NCBI GenBank assembly: GCA_017529865.1
Contig: JAFXNA010000007.1
Span: 1-64,000 of the forward strand
Length of the DNA: 64,000 bases
Source of the DNA: Bacteroidaceae bacterium
GTDB lineage: Bacteria > Bacteroidota > Bacteroidia > Bacteroidales > Bacteroidaceae
Reading direction: 5' to 3'
The translations under genes were made by a program, and so were the position numbers. The notes beneath the pieces were generated by a model, which was not told the DNA's origin, searched no databases, and saw only the letters and a program-made list of their open reading frames with translations. Shown here in pieces: positions 35,207 to 44,477 of this stretch. Numbering within the stretch: position 1 is the first letter of the stretch; each line of letters begins with the position of its first letter.

Positions 35207-35773
35207 ATGAACGATAGTCAGCAAACGATGATACAGAGGCTACGACGTCAAGAACGTAATGCCCAGGAACAGGCGCTAATGGAATATGGGAGCAAGGTGT
35301 TTGCCACCATTTCACGCGTTGTATCACGTCAGGAGGACGCAGAGGAAGTGTATCAGGATGTATTCGTGAAAGCGTTTAGACATATCGGCACCTTCGACGC
35401 GACAAAAGCATCGTTTCAAAGTTGGCTCTGTAAGATTGCCTACAATGAGTCGCTGAACTTCATCCGTGACCACAAGCAACCTGTTGTCTATATCGACGAT
35501 AGCAATCTTCTGATGAAGGATGTGCAGGAGCTGGACCTCGACCATCTGTTTCAGCAACAGGACGAACAGACGATACAAGCCGTTGAGCAAGCGCTTGCCC
35601 AACTGAATGCCAAGGAGCAATCGCTCGTCTATATGTATTACTTCGACGACCTTAGCCTGAAGGAAATCGCCTATATCATGGACATGCAGCCTTCGACGGT
35701 CGGTTCCTCACTCCATCGCATCCGGCAGAAACTATACAGAATCATCATGGAGCAACGCTCCTCAACCCTATAA
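35207..35773 (+). CDS. ECF-type RNA polymerase sigma factor
   Basis: The 188-residue protein has sigma region 2 (YGSKVFATISRVVSRQEDAE, EVYQDVFVKAFRHIGTFDA, FQSWLCKIAYNESLNFIRD) and region 4 (LNAKEQSLVYMYYFDDLSLK, EIAYIMDMQPSTVGSSLHRI). It recruits polymerase to a small regulon. The next gene begins 12 nt downstream and encodes a single-pass membrane protein, the usual arrangement for a sigma/anti-sigma pair. Confidence 0.92.
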   Translation: MNDSQQTMIQRLRRQERNAQEQALMEYGSKVFATISRVVSRQEDAEEVYQDVFVKAFRHIGTFDATKASFQSWLCKIAYNESLNFIRDHKQPVVYIDDSNLLMKDVQELDLDHLFQQQDEQTIQAVEQALAQLNAKEQSLVYMYYFDDLSLKEIAYIMDMQPSTVGSSLHRIRQKLYRIIMEQRSSTL

Positions 35774-35785
35774 TTCCACAGTATC

Positions 35786-36799
35786 ATGAAAGAAGACATG
35801 GAATATCAACCACATCAAGACCAAGCGATACGTGAAGCCGTCAGCAGACAGGCACGTAAAAGGCCGTCAATGCCAGCCGACCTCAATCGACGAGTGTTGG
35901 CTAGGATGAATCAGCCATCACATACCCAGCGTCATAGGATTATCTGGATAGCTGCTGCATGTATAGCTGCCGCAGCAATTCTAATCTTGACAATATGGGA
36001 AGACCCTCTCCCCAATCCCTCCCCCTTCTCTCCCCCTGGGGGGAGTGCGAAGGGGGAGAAAATCGCCTTGTCCCCCCTCAGTCCCCCAAAGGGGGAAGAG
36101 GGGAGGGTGACTAATTCCCAAAAATCAGTTAACATTACTCAAACTTCCCCAAATGGAGATAGCAATCTTTCATCGAATCATTTAACTGACGAGCCGACAA
36201 CATCACCATCGCCTGTAAAGAAGCAGAAGGTAAAGTCGATGTCAGAAAAGCCTGTTGAGGAAGACCTTCTTGGTCTCTCTCAAACTCCTCCAAAGGATGA
36301 AGATATAATCATTGTTGACAATACAATTGATGAGCAAAGCAATCTCTCCGCCCCTATAGAGGAAATAGCTGAGTCACCATCCGACCCCCATGCTCTCACG
36401 CCCGAAAACATGGACCGCATGATAGCCCAGATGACTGCCTACTATCAAGTGGAGGGTCTGGAACTCAATTGCTCGAACAATGACGACCTCAGTAATGGCA
36501 CGATGTATGTCTTGCCTGACGATGAGAATATCGACATCATAGCCCGCCTATATTCCACACTCTTGCATTTCGACACCTCTGCGCCCAACATCCAGCTAGA
36601 TTGTTCGCCTGAGCAGTTCTTCTTCTGCATGGCAAGCGAAAAAGATGGTAAGACGACGGAAGACTGTTGGATTGCTGAACGACGTCGTGGACGAATCTAT
36701 CTATATCGGACTCGCTCCACAGAAGATGAGCCATTCTCATCGGCTTGCTTCTTCGACTACGTGGCTAAACGAGATAGAAAATATAATAATTACAGCTAA
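35786..36799 (+). CDS. Putative anti-sigma or sigma-operon membrane protein with insertion
   Basis: The 337-residue protein has a cytoplasmic N-terminus of about 50 residues (AVSRQARKRPSMPADLNRRV), one membrane segment (IIWIAAACIAAAAILILTIW) and an extracytoplasmic C-terminal domain. Topology and position after an ECF sigma gene suggest an anti-sigma factor. I see no zinc-binding HxxxCxxC motif. Directly after the membrane segment, about 36 residues (EDPLPNPSPFSPPGGSAKGE ... PPKGEEGRV) are encoded by a GC-rich mobile repeat in frame. Confidence 0.65.
   Translation: MKEDMEYQPHQDQAIREAVSRQARKRPSMPADLNRRVLARMNQPSHTQRHRIIWIAAACIAAAAILILTIWEDPLPNPSPFSPPGGSAKGEKIALSPLSPPKGEEGRVTNSQKSVNITQTSPNGDSNLSSNHLTDEPTTSPSPVKKQKVKSMSEKPVEEDLLGLSQTPPKDEDIIIVDNTIDEQSNLSAPIEEIAESPSDPHALTPENMDRMIAQMTAYYQVEGLELNCSNNDDLSNGTMYVLPDDENIDIIARLYSTLLHFDTSAPNIQLDCSPEQFFFCMASEKDGKTTEDCWIAERRRGRIYLYRTRSTEDEPFSSACFFDYVAKRDRKYNNYS
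36001..36109. mobile_element. GC-rich element (second subfamily) in frame
   Basis: It carries about 72 bp (CTCTCCCCCTGGGGGGAGTG ... GGGGGAAG) that closely match the element at 53986-54095 in the leu leader region. Its outer ends GACCCTCTCCCC and GGGAGGGT are again inverted. Confidence 0.75.
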
Positions 36800-36813
36800 T
36801 CATACCTATCAAC

Positions 36814-37947
36814 ATGAAACGACGAATAAAGGTTATTGGTCATTGGTTATTGGTTATTGGATTTTCAGTCCTTCAATCCTTTAATCCTTCTGGCTTTCTT
36901 CATGCTCAGAGTACACTTGCAGACGCATGTGCTCATGGTACGCTTCGTACGAATCCTGACGAACTAGTTGAGGCCAACCCGAACGATACCACGGTAAATT
37001 GGGCAGAGGGGTTCAATATAGTAGATGACCCTACAGAAGTCTTTAACAACGAAAAAGACATGATATCCAAATATTTCATCAAACGTGCATGGAAAATCGT
37101 TCGAGAGAAAAAGCAGACCGTATTGCATTGCTACTTTGTTGTTCCTTACGATGCCACGAAAGAAATATGGTTGGGAGGCGATGAGGCATACATTGTTGAT
37201 CCGAAAACAGGTACTCGCTACAAGGCTCGTGGAACAGATGACCCAAGAATGTGGGGCAAGACTTTCGGAATTAAGGCACCTGCCCATTCGGTTGTAGAAT
37301 TCCGTGTCTATTTCCCTCCTCTGCCTAAGGATGTGAATGTAATAGAAATCTACGGTGTACAGAAGTGGGAATTCAGAGGAGTGAGGAAAATTTGGATAGG
37401 CAAGGAAGGCCGCGCCAATCTATACGACAAAAAGGTTCCAGAGTTTCATATTCCCCAATTGGTTGAAGCAGAGAAGCCGAACTATAATCCTGACGATATG
37501 GATACTTATGCAGTTTACAATAATATCCATCTGGTGCAACCTATGAAGGAAAAAACGATGGCTATTTGGCTCACGCCCGAAGCCACCTATCTCGCTATTA
37601 CTGCTGTGCAAAACTGGACTCGTGAGTACTTTAGTTTCCAAAAGTCGATTGTGTTAATCAGTGAGTCAATACCATCCAAGTCTTTCAAATTACGAAGGGT
37701 ACTGGGACTACCAACCGACCGCCAGTTCTTTATCGAAGGAATCGTGGGTGACCATCAGGCATTTATCATGGAATTCGAACCTTTGCCTCTTGATGTCACT
37801 TCCATCACATATTATGAACCCGAGGGTGAGCCGTTCAAAGCATGGCATGCCAATTGGGACGAAACGTTGATTCCGAATCTAAATATTTCAGAATTGAGAG
37901 CTAATCAGAAACTCTTTAAATACTATAAACGTAAAATTAAGAAGTAA
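36814..37947 (+). CDS. Secreted protein of unknown function with repeat-derived signal peptide
   Basis: The 377-residue product is not recognised. The first about 32 residues form a signal peptide (MKRRIKVIGHWLLVIGF...). Its hydrophobic core is encoded by GGTTATTGG repeats followed by a TCCTTCAATCCTTTAATCC repeat. The body is beta-rich, with GDEAYIVDPKTGTRYKARGT, HSVVEFRVYFPPLPKDV and AIWLTPEATYLAITAVQNW. It follows the sigma/anti-sigma genes by 14 nt and may belong to their operon. Confidence 0.6.
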   Translation: MKRRIKVIGHWLLVIGFSVLQSFNPSGFLHAQSTLADACAHGTLRTNPDELVEANPNDTTVNWAEGFNIVDDPTEVFNNEKDMISKYFIKRAWKIVREKKQTVLHCYFVVPYDATKEIWLGGDEAYIVDPKTGTRYKARGTDDPRMWGKTFGIKAPAHSVVEFRVYFPPLPKDVNVIEIYGVQKWEFRGVRKIWIGKEGRANLYDKKVPEFHIPQLVEAEKPNYNPDDMDTYAVYNNIHLVQPMKEKTMAIWLTPEATYLAITAVQNWTREYFSFQKSIVLISESIPSKSFKLRRVLGLPTDRQFFIEGIVGDHQAFIMEFEPLPLDVTSITYYEPEGEPFKAWHANWDETLIPNLNISELRANQKLFKYYKRKIKK

Positions 37948-37952
37948 AAAAA

Positions 37953-37972
37953 ACTGGTACGAAAGTACCAGT
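37953..37972. terminator. Perfect hairpin with GAAA loop
   Basis: ACTGGTAC-GAAA-GTACCAGT directly after the stop of the secreted protein. The T-rich tract is on the opposite strand, so as an intrinsic terminator it would serve leftward transcription; rightward it is a 3' stability hairpin. Confidence 0.55.
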
Positions 37973-38048
37973 ATTGTAGTAATTGTTTTTTGCTGTCACC
38001 CTCCTACACAGCGGTGCAGGAGGCACAGCTTTTAAAGCAAAAACGGCA

Positions 38049-38102
38049 ACCAAACGTTTTTAAGTTAAAAGTTTGGTGGTATCACAAAAAAGTAATCTTT
38101 GC
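38049..38102 (+). promoter_or_regulatory. Promoter with overlapping inverted repeat
   Basis: -33 TTTG (38072-38075) and a -7-like AATCTTTGC (38094-38102) precede the MG2-like gene. ACCAAAC (38049-38055) and GTTTGGT (38071-38077) form an inverted repeat that covers the -33, a plausible operator. Confidence 0.5.
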
Positions 38103-38160
38103 ACTTGACATTCTATGTCTTTGTGCGTTATATAGATAGAAAGCCACAGGTAAAGTTTCT

Positions 38161-41088
38161 ATGAAAAGAAAGTACATATTGTTGTTGCTAGGCTGTTGGC
38201 TGCTGACAGTTTCCTTTGCCTCATTGCCCGACAAGAAACCTGAAAAGGTGTTGCCGGTACAGGAGAAGGTGTACCTGCATTTCGACAACAACTGCTACTT
38301 TCTTGGTGATACCATCTGGTACAAGGCATACGTGGTGTTGGCTGATGACAACAGTCCTGAACCATTGAGTCGAATCCTGTATGTGGAGCTATTGAATGAA
38401 CAGGGTTACCTAATAGAGCGCCAGCAGTTGGAGATCAACAAACTGGGGCAGGCGGATGGATGCTTTGCCATTTGTGACACATTGTTCGCAGGTTTTTATG
38501 AAGTGCGAGCCTATACCAAATGGATGCTGAACTTTGGCTATGACTATACGAAACCTTGGTATAGTTCAGAGCATGTCGATTATGGTTGGGGGCAGAAAAG
38601 CATCAATGGAAGTCAGTATAGTGGTGATTATGCCGATGCATTGTATGACTGGTTGATGAACTATACAGACAATGTGAAGTATGCAGATATGATTAAAACG
38701 AGCGGCTATCATATCCATCAACTGTCCGAGCAACCCTTGAAGGAGCGATTGGCTGCTACAAACAAGATACGCCAAACAGAGGATGATGATTATAAGAATA
38801 ACAAATCACTTGATCCTCATGGGATGCAGAAGATGTATCGTGACTATCATTATCTGTTTTCTCGAGTCCTTCCTGTCTACAGCCGACCTGATACAGCTGC
38901 GAACTACATGCAGAAGATTATGCCGACGAAGATAACGGCAGGAGACTATCGTGTAGACTGGAAAACACCTGAGTTTGATGTCAGGTTCTACCCGGAGGGC
39001 GGCTATCTGCTCGAAGGCCAGCAATGCCGAGTTGCTTGGGAAGCGATGAACCAACAACTGGAACGTCTTAATGTAAGTGGTGTTTTGCTTGAAGACGGTG
39101 AACCCATTGATTCTGTCCGTGCGATTCATGCAGGACGAGGACTGATTACTTTGGATGTGCAGAAGGGAAAGAAATACAAAGTGCGATTCGAATTCGCTGA
39201 CAAGAAATTCACCTTCGACCTACCTGACGCAGAGCGTGAAGGTGTGCGTCTGTGGTTAGAGCAGGATGATGAAGGGGTTTATATTGATGTCGTACAAGCA
39301 TTCAGGCAGCCAAAGCAGTTGTATCTAAATCTATATTGCCGGGGAAAAAGACTTCAATCCTCTCCCCTAAGTTCTCCCCCTCTGAAGGGGGAGTTAGAGG
39401 GGGGCCGAGGGGTTGTCGCCATCTATAAGGAGGACCTTTCCGAGGGAGTGAATCAGGCAGTTGTTGTGGATTCACTAGGCAACGTGTATGCCGACCGCCT
39501 GTTCTTTATCAATCGTCAGCAGGAGTCGCAGGCTAAGATAATAGTGGGAGGTATAGCGAACCGTCCCTATAAACCCTTGGAGAAGATCCGGCTGAACCTG
39601 CTGGCTACTGATGCCAAAGGGCGTGCATTGCAATTCCAGACTTTCTCGGTGTCTGTTCGTGATGAGGCACAGCTCGACCCATCGTTTGCTACTGGCAACA
39701 TCATGACCAACTTGCTGTTGGAATCCGAAATCAAAGGTTTCGTAGAGAATCCCGACTATTACTTCGAGGCGGATGATGAGAAACACCAGCAGGCGCTTGA
39801 CCTGCTGATGCTGGTACAGGGTTGGAGGCGCTATGACTGGCGATACATAGACAATCCCGAATACTTCCAAGTGGACTACCTGCCTGAGCAGAAGATGGTA
39901 CTATATGGTGATGCAATCCCTTTGAGAACATCGCTGACGGGATTATTCACCAAAGAGAAACGTCCTATCCGCATTGCCTGTTCGATGATGAATCTGAACG
40001 ATGACTTGAAGGAAGGAGATACCTATCTGTTTAATGGCATCGTAGATGCCGATACATCAGGCCATTTTCAAATCGCCTACGAACCATTCCACGGACATGT
40101 AAAACTGGCATTGAGGGCACAGTATACTAAGGGAGATAAAGTGAAAAAGGACAGTATTCAGGGACATGACCCAAAGATATTTGTCCGTAAGCAAGCGTTC
40201 TATCCTCAGTCGCTCAAGGCATATAGCTGGTACGAAACCTATCAGCCTGATATCGTCAAAGACAAGAACCTCACTTGGGAAGACTATCAGGAAGACATCT
40301 ATGCTTCGGAGTGGATACCGCAGGTGAACATAAAATCGAAGCGTCGTCCACATGCCAAGTTGCAGAAGGATAAGCCTGTAGCACAGATTGATTTCCTGGA
40401 ATATCTGAATGAATTATGGGATCAAGGGCACTATCCCCAGATACAATTATTGGACGGTAAGATGATTTATTTTCTAAATGACTCAAGCTACGGAGATAAC
40501 AGCTATCTCTATCCCATTATAGACTATGTGAAACTGAGATACGAGAATTCCCAGAACAATCAAGAAGTCCAGCAATTTGGCATTAACTGGAGTGTCAATA
40601 ATTTCGACCTGCGTCTTAGTACCATTGAACATCTGCCGATACTCGACAGAATCTTCGTTGTGAGTGACTGCCCTCGCCGCCCCACTCCTTTCGAGCATTT
40701 CCATCAAGACCGATTTGACCTTAGTGAACCTCAGTTCGAAGGAATACTAATGCATCAAAATCCATTAAAAGCGACATTAGGAGCAATTGGTATAGATGCC
40801 TACATCAACCTCATCACCTTCCCTGATGACAAAACCCGAATCACCGTAGGTCGTGAATATGATTTTCAAGGTTTCAACCGCCCAGTAGAGTACTACAACC
40901 CCGACTACAGCAAAGCCAAACTGCCAGACGTCAAGGACTACCGACGTACCCTCTACTGGAATCCGAGCGTCACCACTGACAACTTCGGGCAAGCCTCCAT
41001 CGAGTTCTACAACAACTCCGTATGTAACATCATCGATGTATCAGCCGAAGGCATCACCCGATATGGGCAGTTCTTGGTGAATGAATAA
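38161..41088 (+). CDS. Large surface protein with MG2-like domain
   Basis: The 975-residue protein starts with a signal peptide (MKRKYILLLLGCWLLTVSFA). It continues with EKVYLHFDNNCYFLGDTIWYKAYVV, the alpha-2-macroglobulin-like MG2 pattern found in Bacteroidota surface proteins often annotated as MG2 or TonB-dependent-receptor-plug domain proteins. The C-terminus (YNNSVCNIIDVSAEGITRYG) is also typical of these. Near residue 400 SPLSSPPLKGELEGGRG is encoded by a GC-rich hairpin repeat in frame. The role is unknown; nutrient or envelope function is inferred. Confidence 0.65.
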   Translation: MKRKYILLLLGCWLLTVSFASLPDKKPEKVLPVQEKVYLHFDNNCYFLGDTIWYKAYVVLADDNSPEPLSRILYVELLNEQGYLIERQQLEINKLGQADGCFAICDTLFAGFYEVRAYTKWMLNFGYDYTKPWYSSEHVDYGWGQKSINGSQYSGDYADALYDWLMNYTDNVKYADMIKTSGYHIHQLSEQPLKERLAATNKIRQTEDDDYKNNKSLDPHGMQKMYRDYHYLFSRVLPVYSRPDTAANYMQKIMPTKITAGDYRVDWKTPEFDVRFYPEGGYLLEGQQCRVAWEAMNQQLERLNVSGVLLEDGEPIDSVRAIHAGRGLITLDVQKGKKYKVRFEFADKKFTFDLPDAEREGVRLWLEQDDEGVYIDVVQAFRQPKQLYLNLYCRGKRLQSSPLSSPPLKGELEGGRGVVAIYKEDLSEGVNQAVVVDSLGNVYADRLFFINRQQESQAKIIVGGIANRPYKPLEKIRLNLLATDAKGRALQFQTFSVSVRDEAQLDPSFATGNIMTNLLLESEIKGFVENPDYYFEADDEKHQQALDLLMLVQGWRRYDWRYIDNPEYFQVDYLPEQKMVLYGDAIPLRTSLTGLFTKEKRPIRIACSMMNLNDDLKEGDTYLFNGIVDADTSGHFQIAYEPFHGHVKLALRAQYTKGDKVKKDSIQGHDPKIFVRKQAFYPQSLKAYSWYETYQPDIVKDKNLTWEDYQEDIYASEWIPQVNIKSKRRPHAKLQKDKPVAQIDFLEYLNELWDQGHYPQIQLLDGKMIYFLNDSSYGDNSYLYPIIDYVKLRYENSQNNQEVQQFGINWSVNNFDLRLSTIEHLPILDRIFVVSDCPRRPTPFEHFHQDRFDLSEPQFEGILMHQNPLKATLGAIGIDAYINLITFPDDKTRITVGREYDFQGFNRPVEYYNPDYSKAKLPDVKDYRRTLYWNPSVTTDNFGQASIEFYNNSVCNIIDVSAEGITRYGQFLVNE
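39363..39412. repeat. GC-rich hairpin repeat in frame in the MG2-like gene
   Basis: CCCCTAAGTTCTCCCCC and GGGGGAGTTAGAGGGGGG arms; nearly the same as 31339-31388. Confidence 0.7.
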
Positions 41089-41162
41089 TGCGCTAGCATT
41101 TTGCACGAAGTCATTTTGAACAAAGAAAATAAGGCTCCATGATTGCTGCTCCCGTATGAGAT

Positions 41163-41197
41163 AAAAAATGTGGGTACGCTGGTTGCGCACCCACATT
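41163..41197 (-). terminator. Terminator of the large lipoprotein gene
   Basis: On the minus strand, AATGTGGGT-GCGC / GCGT-ACCCACATT is followed by six T residues, 33 nt after the stop codon. Confidence 0.85.
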
Positions 41198-41229
41198 CTC
41201 TGTCTGATTGTTCGAACTATTTTCGTTAA

Positions 41230-44200
41230 TTATTCCGGATAGGTGAACTGGAACTCTCCGAGCTGCATGCAGTCGGCATCTTCGTCGATGGTGGCGAAGA
41301 TCTCGATGCGGAAGTACTGACTGTTCTTGGCATTCTCGGGCTGCGTCAGCGTAAAGGCTTTCGTGAAGGAGTTCTGCTTGGGCAGGTTGAGTGTCAGGTT
41401 GTGGTTGTCGATGCGTACCCATCCGTTACCGTATCTGCCATCGGCTGCGAATATTGCCAAGTGGACGGGGCTGCGGCCGGGGAATACACCGCTGTCGTTA
41501 CCTGTGGTGACGGTGAAGCCTGTTGGGGTGATGGGGAAGTTGGTATTGAACTCCATGGCCCACACATAGCGGTCGTCGCCTGGGGTGACGGCTTTATCTT
41601 GGTAACCGCTGAAGAACGGACGGATGACACTGACTCCTCTGTCCTTACATAAGACACTTGAGCACCACTTGGTGTTGATATCGCCGTCGATGAGATAAGG
41701 GAATGACTCGGTTTCCTTGTCGAAATCATAACCCGTTCCAATGCCTAAGAAGGTCTTACTTCCACACAGCGTCGTGCCATAGATGGGGTTGAGCGTGCGC
41801 CGCATCCACTTGCTGACATCGAGAATGTGATTGGCCTGCTGCTTATAGACTTCCTCGGAATAGTTGTCGGGCCTCTTCTTCATCAGCTCTGCTGACGTGA
41901 ACTTCACCACGTCGGATACGTTCATCGACTGGTATTGGGGCAGATAGGTGCGGCTAAAGACGATAGGCTTGCCTTCGTGCTCGACCACTACGGTGACGTT
42001 CACCTCGTAGGCTGGCATCATGTGCTTCGACGAACCGCCTCGCAGGGCTTGTGGTTCGATGAGGTATTCCTCGTCGCCACGACCGAACACGCCGCGCTGT
42101 GAACCGCCGACTTCGTTGACTGCGAATTTCTTGCCGACCTCGAGTCCCAGCTTGTCGCTGCTGCTGCTCAGTGCGTCGAACGGTGCCTCACCGACCGGAC
42201 GGTTGAGGTAAGGATAGTTGCTGCTGAAGTCGAACTCGCTGCTCGCCAGCTTCTGTGCCGTACGATAGCTTTCGGTGCTGCCGAAGCTGTTGTTGCTGCG
42301 CACGCCGCAGATGGCATAGACCTTAGCATTGGCAATCTCGTCGGGGGTGAACACATTGGGGTTGAGCTTCAACTTGATGCTGCTGGGGTCGAAGTAGCAA
42401 ACATAGCCGGCGTATGGCTCCTTGCTGAGGATTGACCTGACATCATCGTAGCCGTAATATGCCTTTTCGTACTGTCCGCCAAACGGACTCTTGGTCTTCG
42501 TTGAACGGACCTCTGCCACATCTCCCTTTTCGGATGAGTATTTGCCGTCTTTTACATTTCCCCAATAGTACATCCAGTAGATATAGGCATTGGTGTAATA
42601 GACTACTGGAGCTTCCTCCAGGTTCCAGATGCCTTCACCGAAGGTGGCGCAGTTGTCGTAGAGGAAGTTGTCGCGCTTCATCACCATACCTGCGAAACCG
42701 TTGACGCCTCGGTTGGCACTGAGGTAACCCTTGGTGTCCATCTTGCCCTTCATGGTCATGTTGATGGTTCCCTTCATACCGGTCAGCTTGTCGGGTTCGT
42801 CGCTCTCTTCTTCTATGAGTCCTGCCATGGTGGCACCCTTCTTACCGAGTGAGTAGATGCCCTTCAATTGAGCAATGGGGTCGCCCTTCATCGTGGCTCC
42901 CACAATGTCCTTGATGCCCATACCGATGTCCTTGACCTTGCCTGCGTAATCCTCGGCCTTTTTGATGAAGTCGCCCAGTTCGCTGGTCTTTCCGTTCTCA
43001 GAGTTGGCATAGGTGGCCTCAAGGTTCAGGTTGCCATCCATCGTACCCTCGAAGAGTGATGTCAGCTCGGCCTGCATGTTCTCCTTGGCATAGAGGTTCA
43101 GAGAGAGGGCATTGTCGCGAGTGCCTATGCTGGAAACGGTGGCTTCCTTGTCACGATAGACGGAGAGGTCAACATCAAATGCCCACCATCCGGCCTGCAT
43201 AGGTAGGCTGGAACCGTTGAAGTTGTTTGACACCCAAGGGGTGATGAGCTGTCCCATGAAGTCGGGCTGATTGATGGCGGCCTTGGAGGCAGCATTCGTG
43301 ATGCTACGATCGAGAGGCACACCATAGCGGAAGACGGAGCGCGATGCCAGACGGTCGTTCATCTGCACGCCCCACCAGTGGGTAGAGCCGTTGGAGGTGA
43401 TGCTCTCGTGTACATAGAAGAAGAAGCGCAGCACACCTGTCAGCTTGTTGTAGAAGGCCAGGAAGTTGCCGTTCTTCACCGTATTCTCACCAATCTGCAT
43501 CATGACGAGGCTCCAGGGGTTGCCCACCTTCTCGCCGTTGTTCCACACTTCTTTCCATACACTCTCGGGCAGGTTGGGGCTTTCGTTGGCTGAAGTGGCC
43601 CAAGGTAACTTGTGGTGCTCGAAACCGTGCAGTTCGTAGCCGGTATCGGCATTGTAAATATCCTTGTCGCCTCCGTTCTGTACGAAGATGAAGATGTCTT
43701 CATGGTCCTGCCAGTTGTCAGCAGTCAGCGGCTCTACAATACTGCCCTGTGGGCCCCACTTAACGCGCTCGCTGTTGATGTTGAAGGTGTCGCCTGAACC
43801 CCAAATATAAGAGACGTAATACCACAGACGGTCTTTTTCGTCGTCAGTAGCGTTTTTCAGGTTAAAGGCCTTATCCTGGAAGTTGCCTGTCAGGACACCA
43901 TTGTTCATTAGCAAATTCCAAGCGGTCGCACCTTTCGGGTTGTCGATAATCTTGATGCTCACCAGACCATCATTGTCGACGGAGTAGTTAAAGTCGCCAG
44001 AATACCAACCTCCTTCTTCCTCAATGGGTTCAGAGAGATTGTCGAGATAAATTCTATACCAACGGCCCCTTCCGTCGTCATTGAATATACACGCCTGAAC
44101 AACCTTGGAATAGGTGATGACACTGTCACCTACTTCGATCATACCAGGTTGGTCGTACTCGGTGTACCACGTACCCGGTAGTTGGGCCATTTTCGGGCTG

Positions 44201-44295
44201 ACGGAATTGTCGTCCTCTTCGCTACACGAAGTGAACGCTGTAGTGCCGCAGATTGTTAGGATGGCGGCAAGCATCCAAAGGATTCGTTTTCTCAT
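41230..44295 (-). CDS. Large lipoprotein of unknown function
   Basis: I chose the ATG at 44293-44295 (MRKRILWMLAAILTICGTTA); it gives a normal lipoprotein signal with lipobox FTSC and leaves the promoter -7 (44358-44366) upstream. The mature protein is about 1000 residues. It begins with a lipocalin-like or calycin-like stretch (LPGTWYTEYDQPGM), has a Gly- and Lys-rich middle (KKAEDYAGKVKDIGMGIKDI) and ends with a galactose-binding-like beta region (WAMEFNTNFPITPTGFTV ... FRIEIFATIDEDADCMQLGE) resembling F5/8-type modules. I do not recognise the whole family. It is a surface or periplasmic lipoprotein. Confidence 0.6.
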   Translation of the reverse strand: MRKRILWMLAAILTICGTTAFTSCSEEDDNSVSPKMAQLPGTWYTEYDQPGMIEVGDSVITYSKVVQACIFNDDGRGRWYRIYLDNLSEPIEEEGGWYSGDFNYSVDNDGLVSIKIIDNPKGATAWNLLMNNGVLTGNFQDKAFNLKNATDDEKDRLWYYVSYIWGSGDTFNINSERVKWGPQGSIVEPLTADNWQDHEDIFIFVQNGGDKDIYNADTGYELHGFEHHKLPWATSANESPNLPESVWKEVWNNGEKVGNPWSLVMMQIGENTVKNGNFLAFYNKLTGVLRFFFYVHESITSNGSTHWWGVQMNDRLASRSVFRYGVPLDRSITNAASKAAINQPDFMGQLITPWVSNNFNGSSLPMQAGWWAFDVDLSVYRDKEATVSSIGTRDNALSLNLYAKENMQAELTSLFEGTMDGNLNLEATYANSENGKTSELGDFIKKAEDYAGKVKDIGMGIKDIVGATMKGDPIAQLKGIYSLGKKGATMAGLIEEESDEPDKLTGMKGTINMTMKGKMDTKGYLSANRGVNGFAGMVMKRDNFLYDNCATFGEGIWNLEEAPVVYYTNAYIYWMYYWGNVKDGKYSSEKGDVAEVRSTKTKSPFGGQYEKAYYGYDDVRSILSKEPYAGYVCYFDPSSIKLKLNPNVFTPDEIANAKVYAICGVRSNNSFGSTESYRTAQKLASSEFDFSSNYPYLNRPVGEAPFDALSSSSDKLGLEVGKKFAVNEVGGSQRGVFGRGDEEYLIEPQALRGGSSKHMMPAYEVNVTVVVEHEGKPIVFSRTYLPQYQSMNVSDVVKFTSAELMKKRPDNYSEEVYKQQANHILDVSKWMRRTLNPIYGTTLCGSKTFLGIGTGYDFDKETESFPYLIDGDINTKWCSSVLCKDRGVSVIRPFFSGYQDKAVTPGDDRYVWAMEFNTNFPITPTGFTVTTGNDSGVFPGRSPVHLAIFAADGRYGNGWVRIDNHNLTLNLPKQNSFTKAFTLTQPENAKNSQYFRIEIFATIDEDADCMQLGEFQFTYPE

Positions 44296-44357
44296 TTGCA
44301 TTATCTTTATATAGTGAGTATTTATTGTTAATCTTCCGTAAAAGGTGATATTTGGTT

Positions 44358-44366
44358 GCAAAGATA
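44358..44366 (-). promoter_or_regulatory. Promoter -7 of the large lipoprotein gene
   Basis: TATCTTTGC on the minus strand. No TTTG at the right distance; the expected -33 position falls in an ATGCATATGCAT palindromic repeat. Confidence 0.5.
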
Positions 44367-44477
44367 GTGAAAATAATGCATTATGCATATGCATTATGCA
44401 TAAATTATTATATTTTCCTCACTTTTTCAATTTTTCAATCTTTCAATTCTTAATTTTTCACTGAAAAAGAAGTATAT

